DNA of 8,810 nucleotides from Sphingomonadales bacterium (GCA_028868335.1 JAGWUU010000128.1:1-8810), one strand, 5' to 3'; positions 1 to 7,543 are shown, numbered from the stretch's first letter. Numbers and translations: made by a program. The notes: generated by a model from the letters alone, not told the origin.

Positions 1-235
1 TGGCGATCGGGTAGTCGACCAGGTAGATCGGGCAGACCCCGGCGCCTTCACAAAACTGCTGGAACCGGGCGAGGCGGGCGATCGTGTGAACGGTATGACC
101 GGAACGTTCGATCGGCTTGGACCAATCAAACTCTTCTTCGGTATCGACGGTAAGGACGAAGCGCTGGCCGAAGTCCGGCCTGAAACGAACCATACGATCG
201 GGCGCAGGGGCATCGGTTATGCGGAAATCCGCCAC
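1..235 (-). CDS. Polysaccharide deacetylase-family protein (WalW-like), 3' part outside the window
   Basis: Only the first 78 codons are present; the gene continues past the left edge. The N-terminal part reads LTVDTEEEFDW at about residues 28-38. I recognise this as the opening strand of the WalW-type branch of polysaccharide deacetylases, where an acidic DTEEE replaces the usual TFDDG metal-site motif of NodB domains. The family removes acyl groups from cell-surface or exported glycans, but the catalytic His residues lie outside the window, so activity cannot be judged. I chose the GTG at 235 because an AAGGA ribosome binding site sits 11 bases upstream and an in-frame TGA lies two codons before it. 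An ATG at 193 is the alternative start and would remove 14 residues. It lies 30 bp downstream of the kinase gene on the same strand, which suggests co-transcription and perhaps a shared role in envelope polysaccharide (inference). Confidence 0.7.
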   Translation of the reverse strand, partial: MADFRITDAPAPDRMVRFRPDFGQRFVLTVDTEEEFDWSKPIERSGHTVHTIARLARFQQFCEGAGVCPIYLVDYPIA

Positions 236-265
236 GGCTCAACGTTTCCTTCGGTCGGATTCCGT

Positions 266-1957
266 TTACGCCGCTGGGTGGATCTGCGCATCCTCGCCGT
301 TGGCACCTTCCTCGCTATGGGGCGATGCGGTGTGGGTCAAGCCCGGCAGGCTCAGCCGCAATCGATCTCCCTTGTGGACAAGCGCGCCGCCCGCGGCACG
401 CGCTTCCGCTTCGACCAGGCGCAACGCAAAGCCGACGCCGAACACCCCGGCAGAAATCACCTGGGGAATGGCCCCGGCAGACGCCTTGAACAAGTCAGCC
501 TTGTCGCGCGAAGCCAGTACGGCAGGCAGTGCAACATCAAGCCGCACCATCCCGCGTTTTGATTGCAGCCGCAGGCGGAGCACTTCGCCGGGAGCGCTGA
601 CCCCGGCAAGCGTTGCAAGCAGGCGCCAGGCAATCCGCTCGACCTCAATCCTCGAGAGAGGAACCGATAGCGTACCGTCAATCGGCTTGAGCGCAAAGCC
701 GCTGCCGCGCTGTCGTGTATGCGCCGCGAGTTGGGCAACGGTTGCAACAACCACGGCTGCCAGATCCGTCTCACCCACTTCCAGATCAATCGCCCCGCTG
801 TCGAGCTTGGCCAATCGTTCGAGTTCTTCGAAAGCAGCAAGCATCCGCGCGGCATCGCCCGCAATCGAAGCAGCCAATGCCCTGTATTCGTGAGGAGTAG
901 GGCCGAAAAGCTGTTGCTGGATGACTTCGGCGAAGCCCTGGATGGCGTTTACCGGTGTCCGCAGCTCGTGCAGCATCTGGCGCACGCGGTCGGACTGGCT
1001 TTCCGGCGGCGGTGGCAGAGCAGCAGGCATGGTTGCATCGCCGCTGCCGGGGCGCCGCATCCGGCCGCGCCAGCCAAGGTGCCGCCCGTTGAGCGGATCA
1101 AACCAGGGCGAGGCATCGATTTGCCAAGACCCGGCTATTGCCGGAGCCCCGGCAAGGGTGGCCTGCACGCCTTCCAGCGGCTGCTTCCGGCGCAGCGACT
1201 CCCCAAGGGCAGCGGCTGCCGGGGTGTCGATGACGCCGAGCGCGAGACCGACTATCATGGGCGCAACGCCGGGATCCGACCAGACCACGCGGCCGACGGC
1301 GTCGGTAGCGAAATCGAAGGCGTGCACCTTGGAAGGCGGCTGGAGCATGTGCTCCTCGCCCAGCGGAAGGCGTGGCGCGTCAGTCGCGGGAGCGTGCTCG
1401 ACCACCTGGCGCGCGCGCCGGTAGGCTTCGATCCGTCGGACGATTGCACCGATCCCGCCCTCGGGATTCGCTGGCGCAGGTTCGGCAAGGGCGGCTAGAA
1501 TCTCCGCTGGTACATCGGCGGGAGGCAAGCCGCGCTCGCGGATGCCCAGTCGCGCAAGCTGCGATTCGACCAGCGGGCCAAGGTCGCGCCGCCGCCGCAC
1601 CTCGCCACGCGCGGCAAGCGGCAGGGCGGGAATCAGATCAAGCCATTCCTCTTCACGCAGCTCAGCCCGGTCGAGCGCCGCGGTGGATACGCTTGCGTCG
1701 TCCGCGGCGAGACTGGCTACCAGTCGCGGCGAGCGCAACCGCAGGCCGCGATCGCGCAACATCGCGGCGCGCTCAAAGGCAGGGATCGTCACTGCCAGTT
1801 CGACCAGCCGGGCAAAAGCGCCATCGATCTGCTCACCGCGCGCCTCGCTGGGCAAGGTGCCAAGCAGGTCGAGAAGCTGGCGGTACTGGATCCGACGCAC
1901 CGCCGGACCGTCCGCCCGAAGGCGCAAAACGGTTCCAAGGCGATCGTCGAAATGCAT
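266..1957 (-). CDS. Soluble histidine kinase-like protein with degenerate ATPase domain
   Basis: This 563-residue protein has no obvious membrane segment. A helical N-terminal part (about 1-190) has charged stretches at about 74-141 that loosely resemble DUF2336-type repeats; that is tentative. A PAS-like segment follows at about 205-300. A clear HisKA domain covers about 322-390, with the H-box HELRTPVNAI at 330-339 and phospho-acceptor His330. The C-terminal ATPase region is poorly conserved: the expected N-box Asn is absent (RLLATLAGVS, 445-454) and there is no DxGxG box. Only a G2-like GVFGVGFALRLVEA (504-517) remains. It may be a weak kinase, a pseudokinase or a phosphotransfer scaffold. 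No response regulator is adjacent. The frame is open up to 2092, but the ATG at 1957 is preferred because GGAG lies 5 bases upstream and the extra 45 residues look like intergenic sequence. The putative polysaccharide deacetylase gene follows 30 bp downstream. Confidence 0.8.
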   Translation of the reverse strand: MHFDDRLGTVLRLRADGPAVRRIQYRQLLDLLGTLPSEARGEQIDGAFARLVELAVTIPAFERAAMLRDRGLRLRSPRLVASLAADDASVSTAALDRAELREEEWLDLIPALPLAARGEVRRRRDLGPLVESQLARLGIRERGLPPADVPAEILAALAEPAPANPEGGIGAIVRRIEAYRRARQVVEHAPATDAPRLPLGEEHMLQPPSKVHAFDFATDAVGRVVWSDPGVAPMIVGLALGVIDTPAAAALGESLRRKQPLEGVQATLAGAPAIAGSWQIDASPWFDPLNGRHLGWRGRMRRPGSGDATMPAALPPPPESQSDRVRQMLHELRTPVNAIQGFAEVIQQQLFGPTPHEYRALAASIAGDAARMLAAFEELERLAKLDSGAIDLEVGETDLAAVVVATVAQLAAHTRQRGSGFALKPIDGTLSVPLSRIEVERIAWRLLATLAGVSAPGEVLRLRLQSKRGMVRLDVALPAVLASRDKADLFKASAGAIPQVISAGVFGVGFALRLVEAEARAAGGALVHKGDRLRLSLPGLTHTASPHSEEGANGEDAQIHPAA

Positions 1958-2069
1958 CGTGGCTCCACTTTCAGGGGCCGACGATCCTAGCAAGAGGTCG
2001 CGGCCGTAGCTTGGGTCATACCAGACTTGTCCCCAGCCTGAACCGGCAGCAAGTGATGCGTTGCAAAGC

Positions 2070-2098
2070 GGGACAATTGCGATATGAAACAATAAAAT
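2070..2098 (+). promoter_or_regulatory. Candidate promoter for the lrp-MFS operon in the divergent intergenic region
   Basis: The 241 bp between the kinase start and the regulator start (1958-2198) is the divergent control region, and its middle is AT-rich compared with the genes around it. A plausible sigma70-type promoter reads GGGACA (2070-2075), a 17 bp spacer, then TAAAAT (2093-2098), which would give a leader of about 95 bases before the regulator ATG. An alternative pairing is TTGCAA (2061) with TATGAA (2083). Downstream lie several ATTG words and two copies of TTGCGA (2078 and 2129), which could be binding sites for the adjacent Lrp-type protein. I could not choose a minus-strand promoter for the kinase. 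Confidence 0.33.
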
Positions 2099-2198
2099 TA
2101 GCGCGGCGCATTGCTAAGACTGCGATTGTTGCGAAAATTGGAATTGTGCGGCGCTGGTCCCTCTGGACTCTGCAGGAAGCCGCCGAGGGGTGGCTTGA

Positions 2199-2663
2199 AT
2201 GGCAAATCTGGATTCGATCGATCGCCGCCTTCTGGCGGAATTGCAGGACGAGGGGCGGGTGACCAACGTTGAACTCGCCAACCGCGTCGGATTGACCGCT
2301 CCCCCGTGCCTGCGCCGTGTTCGCGCCCTGGAGGAATCGGGAGTGATTCGCGGCTATCATGCCGACCTCGATTCTTCGAAGCTTGGTTTTGCCATAACCG
2401 TGTTCGCCATGGTCAGCCTGAAGAGCCAGGCCGAGGATTCGCTGCGACAGTTCGAGGATGCGATGAAAGCGCTGCCGGAAGTGCGCGAATGCCATATGCT
2501 CAACGGCGAGATCGACTTCATTCTGAAGATCGTGAGCAAGGACCTTCAAAGCTTTCAGGAATTCCTCACCAGCAAGCTCACTCCCGCCCCCAATGTCGCG
2601 AGCGTCAAGACCAGCCTGACGATCCGGACGGCGAAGCAGATGCCAGGGGTTCCGCTCGAATAG
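2199..2663 (+). CDS. Lrp/AsnC-family transcriptional regulator
   Basis: This 154-residue protein has the usual length and layout of Lrp/AsnC (feast/famine) regulators. An N-terminal helix-turn-helix covers about residues 5-50: it opens with LDSIDRRLLAELQDEGR, and the recognition helix lies in PPCLRRVRALEESGVIRGY. A RAM ligand-binding domain (about 66-142) contains the typical ECHMLNGEIDFILKI segment around the effector pocket. Members form dimers and octamers, bind DNA near their own promoters and respond to amino acids or related small molecules. The ligand cannot be read from the sequence. The ATG at 2199 is preceded by GAGGGG about 8 bases upstream. A probable MFS transporter gene begins 13 bp after the stop, so this is likely a local regulator of uptake or efflux of the transported compound, with autoregulation (inference). 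Subfamily identity (Lrp or another member) is not resolved. Confidence 0.93.
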   Translation: MANLDSIDRRLLAELQDEGRVTNVELANRVGLTAPPCLRRVRALEESGVIRGYHADLDSSKLGFAITVFAMVSLKSQAEDSLRQFEDAMKALPEVRECHMLNGEIDFILKIVSKDLQSFQEFLTSKLTPAPNVASVKTSLTIRTAKQMPGVPLE

Positions 2664-2676
2664 GCGGGTCGAACAC

Positions 2677-3995
2677 GTGGGAGACAAGGCGATCGTGCGC
2701 GACGGCGATGCAGCCGCGCTGAAACGCGCAGTGAGCAAGGCAGGATGGCGAATTCTGCCGCTGCTGGGGATCGGCTATCTCGTCGCCTACATGGACCGGG
2801 TGAACGTCAGCTTCGCGTCGACCCAGATGAACGTCGACCTGGGCTTTTCGGCTACGGTGTACGGGTTCGGCGCAGGGCTGTTCTACCTCGCCTATTCGAT
2901 GGTCGAGATTCCCTCCAACATCCTGCTGATGCGATTCGGTGCGCGGCGTTGGCTGGCGCGGATCATGATAATGTGGGGGCTGCTGGCCGCCACGATGCTG
3001 TTCGTCCGCACGCCACTGGAATTCTACGCGTTGCGGTTCCTGCTCGGACTCGCGGAGGCGGGGTTCTTCCCCGGCGTCATCTTCTACCTCTCCACATGGT
3101 TTCCGGAGCGCCAGCGGGGCAAGGCGGTGGGTCTGTTCTACCTTGCCAATCCGCTGGCGGTGGCAGTCATGGGGGTGATTTCGAAACCTCTCCTGGCGCT
3201 GAATGGCCATGCCGACCTGCGTGGGTGGCAGTGGTTGTTCCTGATCGAGGGTTTGCCCGCCGCGCTGATTGGTCTTGGCGTGTTGCTATGGCTGCCGGAG
3301 GCGCCAGAGAAAGTGCCGTGGCTGGCCGAAGATGAGCGCCACGCACTCACCGGCGCATTGGCAGAGCATCCACAGCACAATGAGGCGCACAGCGGCCATG
3401 CGATGTTGGCAATCCTCTCCGACCGCCGTGTGCTGCTGCTGGCTTTGATCTATTCCCTGACCCTTTCGGCGGGGACGACCTTCATCCTCTCTGGTCCGGC
3501 TATTCTGATGGAGGCGACCGGGTGGAAGCTTGGTCCGGTCGGGTCGCTGATCAGCGCGGGCGGACTGGTGGCAGCGGCACTCATGCTGATTGCGGGCTAT
3601 GTTACGGACCGTCGCGGTGAACGCTTTACCGTGCTGTTCGTTGCCCTGGCGATCGACGCACTGGGTTATCTGCTGATCGCAGCCGCGCCTTCGGCGGGTA
3701 TTGTCGCCGCCGGGGTGATCCTCAGCCAGGTCGGACGCGGCGCGCATTCCACCGCGCAGGTGGCGCTATGGGCCGATGTACTGAAGGACCGGCGGCTGGC
3801 GATCGGCGCGGCCGCGATCTCGACCGTGGCGAACCTTTGCACTTTTGCGCTGCCCTACGCCTTCGGTGCGGCCAAGGATGCGACGGGTACTTATGCCTTC
3901 GGGCTGTGGGCCTTCCCCATCATGCACGTAATGGCGATCGGAGCGGCGGTGGCGTTGTATCGCGCGACAGTTGTAAAGCAGGCCGCGCGCAAGTC

Positions 3996-3999
<4 letters not shown>
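2677..3999 (+). CDS. MFS transporter, anion:cation symporter (ACS) type
   Basis: A 440-residue inner-membrane permease with twelve predicted helices and a hydrophilic central loop at about 208-245. Hallmarks of the anion:cation symporter branch of the major facilitator superfamily are YMDRVNVSFA at the end of helix 1 (38-47), the stretch RFLLGLAEAGFFPGVIFYLS (120-139) across helix 4, and GWQWLFLIEGLPA (183-195) entering helix 6. Family members such as the tartrate, glucarate, phthalate and 4-hydroxyphenylacetate transporters import organic acids with protons, so an organic anion is the likely substrate; the exact one is unknown. The start is uncertain: GTG at 2677 gives the longest frame but has a poor ribosome binding site, while GTG at 2695 has GGGAG 11 bases upstream. 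It is probably translated from the same message as the Lrp-like gene 13 bp upstream. Its TAG stop overlaps the stop of the convergent accC. Confidence 0.9.
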
Positions 4000-5345
<1,346 letters not shown>

Positions 5346-5358
5346 GGGTGGCGGGGCC

Positions 5359-5847
5359 TCAGGCGATCACGACCAGCGGCTGATCGAATTCGACCGGCTG
5401 CGCGTTTTCGACCAGGATCGCCTTGACCGTGCCGCCCTTTGTCGCAGCAATCGGGTTCATCACCTTCATGGCCTCGATGATCAACAGGGTTTCGCCTTCC
5501 TTGACCGACTGGCCGACCGCAACGAACGGTGCGGCGCCCGGCTCGGCCGACAGATAGCAGGTGCCGACCATCGGCGACTTGACCGCGTTGGGATCCTCAG
5601 CAGGTGCCGGAGCAGCAACGGGCGCTGCTGGCGCGACCGCCGCAGCGGCGGTTAGCGGAGCCGGTGCCATGTGCGAGATCGCCGCAACCGGTATCCCCTG
5701 CCGGGCGACCTTGATCTTGCGCTCCCCATCCTCGACCTCGATCTCGGTCAGGCCGGTTTCGGCAAGCAGTTCGGCCAGTTCGCGCACCAGGGCGCTGTCA
5801 ATGTTCATTCCGATCGCTGTGCGTCCGGCGCTTTTTGCGTCGCTCAT
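5359..5847 (-). CDS. accB: Biotin carboxyl carrier protein of acetyl-CoA carboxylase
   Basis: This 162-residue protein carries the biotin that shuttles carboxylate between AccC and the carboxyltransferase. The N-terminal part (about 15-50, VRELAELLAETGLTEIEVED) is the usual helical and strand region. An Ala/Pro-rich flexible linker (about 55-85) follows, and then the biotinyl domain (about 88-162). The domain has the BCCP thumb region at SPMVGTCYLSAEPGAAPFV (91-109), which separates true AccB from lipoyl-type domains, and the biotinylation site EAMKVM with Lys128. The ATG at 5847 is supported by GAGGA four bases upstream; an internal ATG at residue 14 lacks such a site. A candidate promoter lies just upstream, so accBC may be expressed independently of aroQ as well as by read-through. 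Confidence 0.97.
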   Translation of the reverse strand: MSDAKSAGRTAIGMNIDSALVRELAELLAETGLTEIEVEDGERKIKVARQGIPVAAISHMAPAPLTAAAAVAPAAPVAAPAPAEDPNAVKSPMVGTCYLSAEPGAAPFVAVGQSVKEGETLLIIEAMKVMNPIAATKGGTVKAILVENAQPVEFDQPLVVIA

Positions 5848-5876
5848 GCGGTCCTCGTGGTTGATCTCGTCGCACG

Positions 5877-5905
5877 CCTATGCGCGGGGGGAGGGGCGCT
5901 GACAA
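5877..5905 (-). promoter_or_regulatory. Candidate promoter for accBC
   Basis: On the minus strand, TTGTCA (5905-5900) is separated by exactly 17 bp from CATAGG (5882-5877), giving a predicted transcript start near 5870 and a leader of about 23 bases to accB. The -35 differs from TTGACA at one base; the -10 is weaker. The spacer is an unusual run of C (CCCCTCCCCCC). The -35 is in the 3' arm of the stem-loop that follows aroQ. This is a sequence match only, with no transcript data. Confidence 0.4.
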
Positions 5906-5924
5906 GGCCAATTTCAGCCCTGTC
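5901..5924 (-). other. Stem-loop just after the aroQ stop codon
   Basis: On the minus strand GACAGGGC and GCCTTGTC form an 8 bp stem with one G-U pair around an 8-base loop, starting two bases after the aroQ stop. No T-run follows, so it is not a canonical intrinsic terminator. It may be a message-stabilising or attenuating structure between aroQ and accB, or it may be fortuitous. Confidence 0.35.
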
Positions 5925-5926
5925 CA

Positions 5927-6364
5927 CTAGAGCGCCGCCGCAGCCTCCAGCGCCACGAGGTAACTGTCGGGACCCAGGCCCTTGACGCATTGAACCGCGC
6001 CCATACCCACGTAGGACAGGTGGCGGAACGGTTCTCGCTTCTCCGGGTCGGATAGGTGAACCTCGATTACCGGCACGCCAATCGCCTTGATCGCATCGAG
6101 CAGCGCAATTGAGGTGTGTGTATAGGCGCCGGCATTGAGCAGCACCGCATGGGCGCCCACCGTCCTGGCTTCGTGCAGCCAATCGACGAGATGCCCTTCG
6201 TGGTTCGACTGGCGCATGTCGATCGTCACGCCCAGTTCCTCGCCGCGCGCGGCCAGCCGGGCGGCGATGTCATCGAGCGTGTCGTGGCCGTAGATGTCCG
6301 GCTCGCGCGTGCCGAGGAGGTTAAGATTGGGGCCGTTGAGTACGTAGATCGTCTTGGCGGTCAT
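5927..6364 (-). CDS. aroQ: 3-dehydroquinate dehydratase, type II
   Basis: This 145-residue cytoplasmic enzyme converts 3-dehydroquinate to 3-dehydroshikimate, step three of the shikimate pathway to aromatic amino acids, and usually works as a dodecamer. All family signatures are present: NGPNLNLLG (10-18), the flexible lid with Arg20 and catalytic Tyr25 in TREPDIYG, QSNHEG (52-57), the substrate-binding Asn77 and His83 in NAGAYTHTSIA, and catalytic His103 with Ser105 in EVHLSDPEKREPFRH. The ATG at 6364 has GGGAG seven bases upstream. Placement directly ahead of accB and accC is a layout I associate with many proteobacteria; the genes are linked in position, not in pathway. A possible hairpin overlaps the ribosome binding site (6374-6413). 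Confidence 0.97.
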   Translation of the reverse strand: MTAKTIYVLNGPNLNLLGTREPDIYGHDTLDDIAARLAARGEELGVTIDMRQSNHEGHLVDWLHEARTVGAHAVLLNAGAYTHTSIALLDAIKAIGVPVIEVHLSDPEKREPFRHLSYVGMGAVQCVKGLGPDSYLVALEAAAAL

Positions 6365-6373
6365 GCCATCGCT

Positions 6374-6413
6374 CCCGTCCAGCGTGAATTACCGGCCGCC
6401 ATAGCCGGACGGG
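6374..6413 (-). promoter_or_regulatory. Inverted repeat overlapping the aroQ ribosome binding site
   Basis: On the minus strand, CCCGTCC (6413-6407) can pair perfectly with GGACGGG (6380-6374) across a 26-base loop that itself contains a small GC-rich hairpin. The 3' arm includes the GGG of the aroQ ribosome binding site GGGAG, so the fold could hide it. No T-run follows, which argues against a terminator. A chance inverted repeat in GC-rich DNA is possible. Confidence 0.3.
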
Positions 6414-6433
6414 ATCGTCAGGCAAGCCTTGGC

Positions 6434-6808
6434 TTACTTGTTTTCGGCCGCCTCGACCGCGCGGCGAATTTCATCCTCGCTCGGCTGCGGGATGGCCGGA
6501 GCGATCGGCTGGCCATTTTCGTCGGTCGCCTGTGCGGTGGGAGGCTGGTCAGCATTGCTGCTATCGTCCTGCGTGCTGCTGGCGCTGCTGCTGCTGTGCT
6601 TCGGTGGGCTAGGGGTGTTTCCAGAAGGGCCGGCAGTCGCCATGTTCAGCGGCCCGGCGTTTGCGTCGCTCGTTGCCGATGCGGAAGCGGCGTCGTTGGC
6701 CGCCTCTCCATCCGCCTTGCCGCTGCATCCGCCCAACACGGCGCAGCCAAGCGCCAGAACAACAAGGGCGTTCCGAGCGGAAGCGGGGCGGGTGAAACTG
6801 CGGGTCAC
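6434..6808 (-). CDS. Small low-complexity lipoprotein
   Basis: A short protein of about 124 residues with no fold I recognise. A positively charged start is followed by a hydrophobic stretch (NALVVLALGCAVLGG) ending in the lipobox LGGC, so it should be cleaved, lipidated on Cys28 and anchored to the inner or outer membrane facing the periplasm. The mature part is rich in Ala, Ser, Pro, Asp and Asn, has almost no hydrophobic core and looks disordered. It ends in a charged helix-like tail (PSEDEIRRAVEAAENK). I chose the GTG at 6808 because GGAG lies six bases upstream. An ATG at 6820 adds four residues but has no clear ribosome binding site. It lies 69 bp upstream of aroQ on the same strand. 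Function is unknown; the lipobox makes a real gene likely, although such tails are common in poorly annotated alphaproteobacterial lipoproteins. Confidence 0.75.
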   Translation of the reverse strand: MTRSFTRPASARNALVVLALGCAVLGGCSGKADGEAANDAASASATSDANAGPLNMATAGPSGNTPSPPKHSSSSASSTQDDSSNADQPPTAQATDENGQPIAPAIPQPSEDEIRRAVEAAENK

Positions 6809-6867
6809 GGCGTTCTCCATCGGTCGTTCATCCGCGGTTCTTTGCCGCGACCCGCAGTGTCTAGCGC

Positions 6868-6892
6868 AAAATGGTTACGCGAAAGCAACCAT
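6868..6892 (-). terminator. Possible weak intrinsic terminator after the holin-like gene
   Basis: On the minus strand ATGGTT and AACCAT form a 6 bp stem, with an inner GC/GC pair closing a TTTC loop and a two-base bulge, followed by TTTT. It starts about 21 bases after the holin stop and lies upstream of the lipoprotein start, which is the expected position. The stem is short and AT-rich and the T-run has only four bases, so any effect is probably partial. Confidence 0.4.
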
Positions 6893-6913
6893 GCCGGGGT
6901 GTCCGGTCGGCGG

Positions 6914-7327
6914 TTATTTGTCGCTGCCCGCGATCTTGCCCCATTGGCGCGCGGCGGTGTAGCCGAGGTAGCCCGTACCGAAGAGGGCATAGAGCGGCTC
7001 GGGCAGCCCGGTAAGGTAGGCATTCATGCCCTGGTCGATCGCGAGGGCCTTGTCCGGGCGGAACGCCGCGAGGACTCCCATCGGCAATGCCCACAGCAAC
7101 AGCAGATACATCACGTAGAGGAAGCTCGGCCTGGCGCGGCTGGTCCAGGGATCCTGCGAATTGGCCTCGGCGACAATGGCCGAGAGCCGCGCGTTGATCT
7201 CGGCAAGATCCTGCGAACCCTGCAGTTGCAGCAATTCCAGCTTGGCCTTGTCGCGTTCGGCCTTGTCAGGGATGAGCTTGTCGATGATCGAAGTGATCGG
7301 CCCGATCAGGGCATCGAGAATGGGCAT
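6914..7327 (-). CDS. Holin-like protein of the GTA 3TM holin family
   Basis: A 137-residue protein resembling the family annotated as holin of 3TMs (GTA_holin_3TM). It has an N-terminal amphipathic segment (LDALIGPITSIIDKLIPDK, 4-22), a charged helical region (about 22-60) and WTSRARPSFLYVMYLLLL (61-78), which opens a hydrophobic span to about 88. A second membrane span lies at about 103-125, ending in GYTAARQWGKIAG. In phages and gene transfer agents such proteins make membrane holes for release of lysis enzymes; in many alphaproteobacteria isolated copies occur away from phage genes. The ATG at 7327 has an excellent AAGGAG eight bases upstream; the frame extends further upstream into the tRNA, which I reject. 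It lies 66 bp downstream of tRNA-Pro on the same strand, with no endolysin, capsid or integrase in view. The role here is unknown. Confidence 0.8.
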   Translation of the reverse strand: MPILDALIGPITSIIDKLIPDKAERDKAKLELLQLQGSQDLAEINARLSAIVAEANSQDPWTSRARPSFLYVMYLLLLWALPMGVLAAFRPDKALAIDQGMNAYLTGLPEPLYALFGTGYLGYTAARQWGKIAGSDK

Positions 7328-7393
7328 AGGGGAGGCTCCTTGTGTTGAGGAGCACCCCAGATAATCAAATTGGCCCAGGTAGGAAAAATGAAT

Positions 7394-7470
7394 TGGTCGG
7401 GACGAGAGGATTCGAACCTCCGACCCCCACACCCCCAGTGTGATGCGCTACCAGGCTGCGCTACGTCCCG
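7394..7470 (-). tRNA. tRNA-Pro (anticodon GGG)
   Basis: A full cloverleaf can be drawn on the minus strand. The acceptor stem is CGGGACG with CGTCCCG, the D arm GCGC/GCGC, the anticodon stem TCACA/TGTGG, and the anticodon loop CTGGGGG (7438-7432) with anticodon GGG at 7436-7434, which reads CCC and CCU proline codons. The T arm is GGAGG/CCTCT around TTCGAAT. The discriminator is A and the CCA end is encoded (7396-7394). A strong promoter match lies about 45 bases upstream. Confidence 0.97.
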
Positions 7471-7483
7471 ACCGGTTCCGGAT

Positions 7484-7500
7484 CCCGCCGTCGGGGCGGG
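7484..7500 (-). other. Short GC hairpin in the tRNA-Pro leader
   Basis: On the minus strand CCCGCC and GGCGGG form a perfect 6 bp stem with a 5-base loop, in the leader between the predicted tRNA promoter and the mature 5' end. It has no T-run. It could affect processing of the precursor or simply reflect GC-rich sequence. Confidence 0.25.
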
Positions 7501-7514
7501 AACAGGGAAGCGCG

Positions 7515-7543
7515 CCTATAGGCAGGGGCGGGCGGCTTGGCAA
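7515..7543 (-). promoter_or_regulatory. Promoter of tRNA-Pro
   Basis: On the minus strand TTGCCA (7543-7538) is followed by a 17 bp spacer and TATAGG (7520-7515), the best sigma70-type match in the window. Transcription would begin near 7508 and reach the mature tRNA end at 7470. No clear terminator separates the tRNA from the holin-like gene, so this promoter may also transcribe that gene (inference). Confidence 0.6.

Noticed and set aside
1958..2092. N-terminal extension of the kinase by 45 codons
   Set aside because: The frame is open, but the extension covers the AT-richer intergenic region and the ATG at 1957 has a well-placed GGAG.
719..2262. Overlapping plus-strand open frames opposite the histidine kinase
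   Set aside because: They are Arg-rich shadows of the kinase, which has a recognisable HisKA domain and a ribosome binding site.
6116..7348. Long open frame of 410 codons on the plus strand
   Set aside because: It lies opposite aroQ, the lipoprotein and the holin-like gene, all supported by motifs. Its translation is Arg/Gly/Ala-rich without family features, typical of an antisense frame in GC-rich DNA.
6821..7393. Possible phage attachment site duplicated from the tRNA 3' end
   Set aside because: I looked for a second copy of the T-arm and acceptor sequence on the far side of the holin-like gene and in the nearby gaps and saw none; no integrase is present.
7328..7432. N-terminal extension of the holin-like protein through the tRNA
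   Set aside because: The extra residues are translated from tRNA sequence; the ATG at 7327 has an AAGGAG site and matches the family start.
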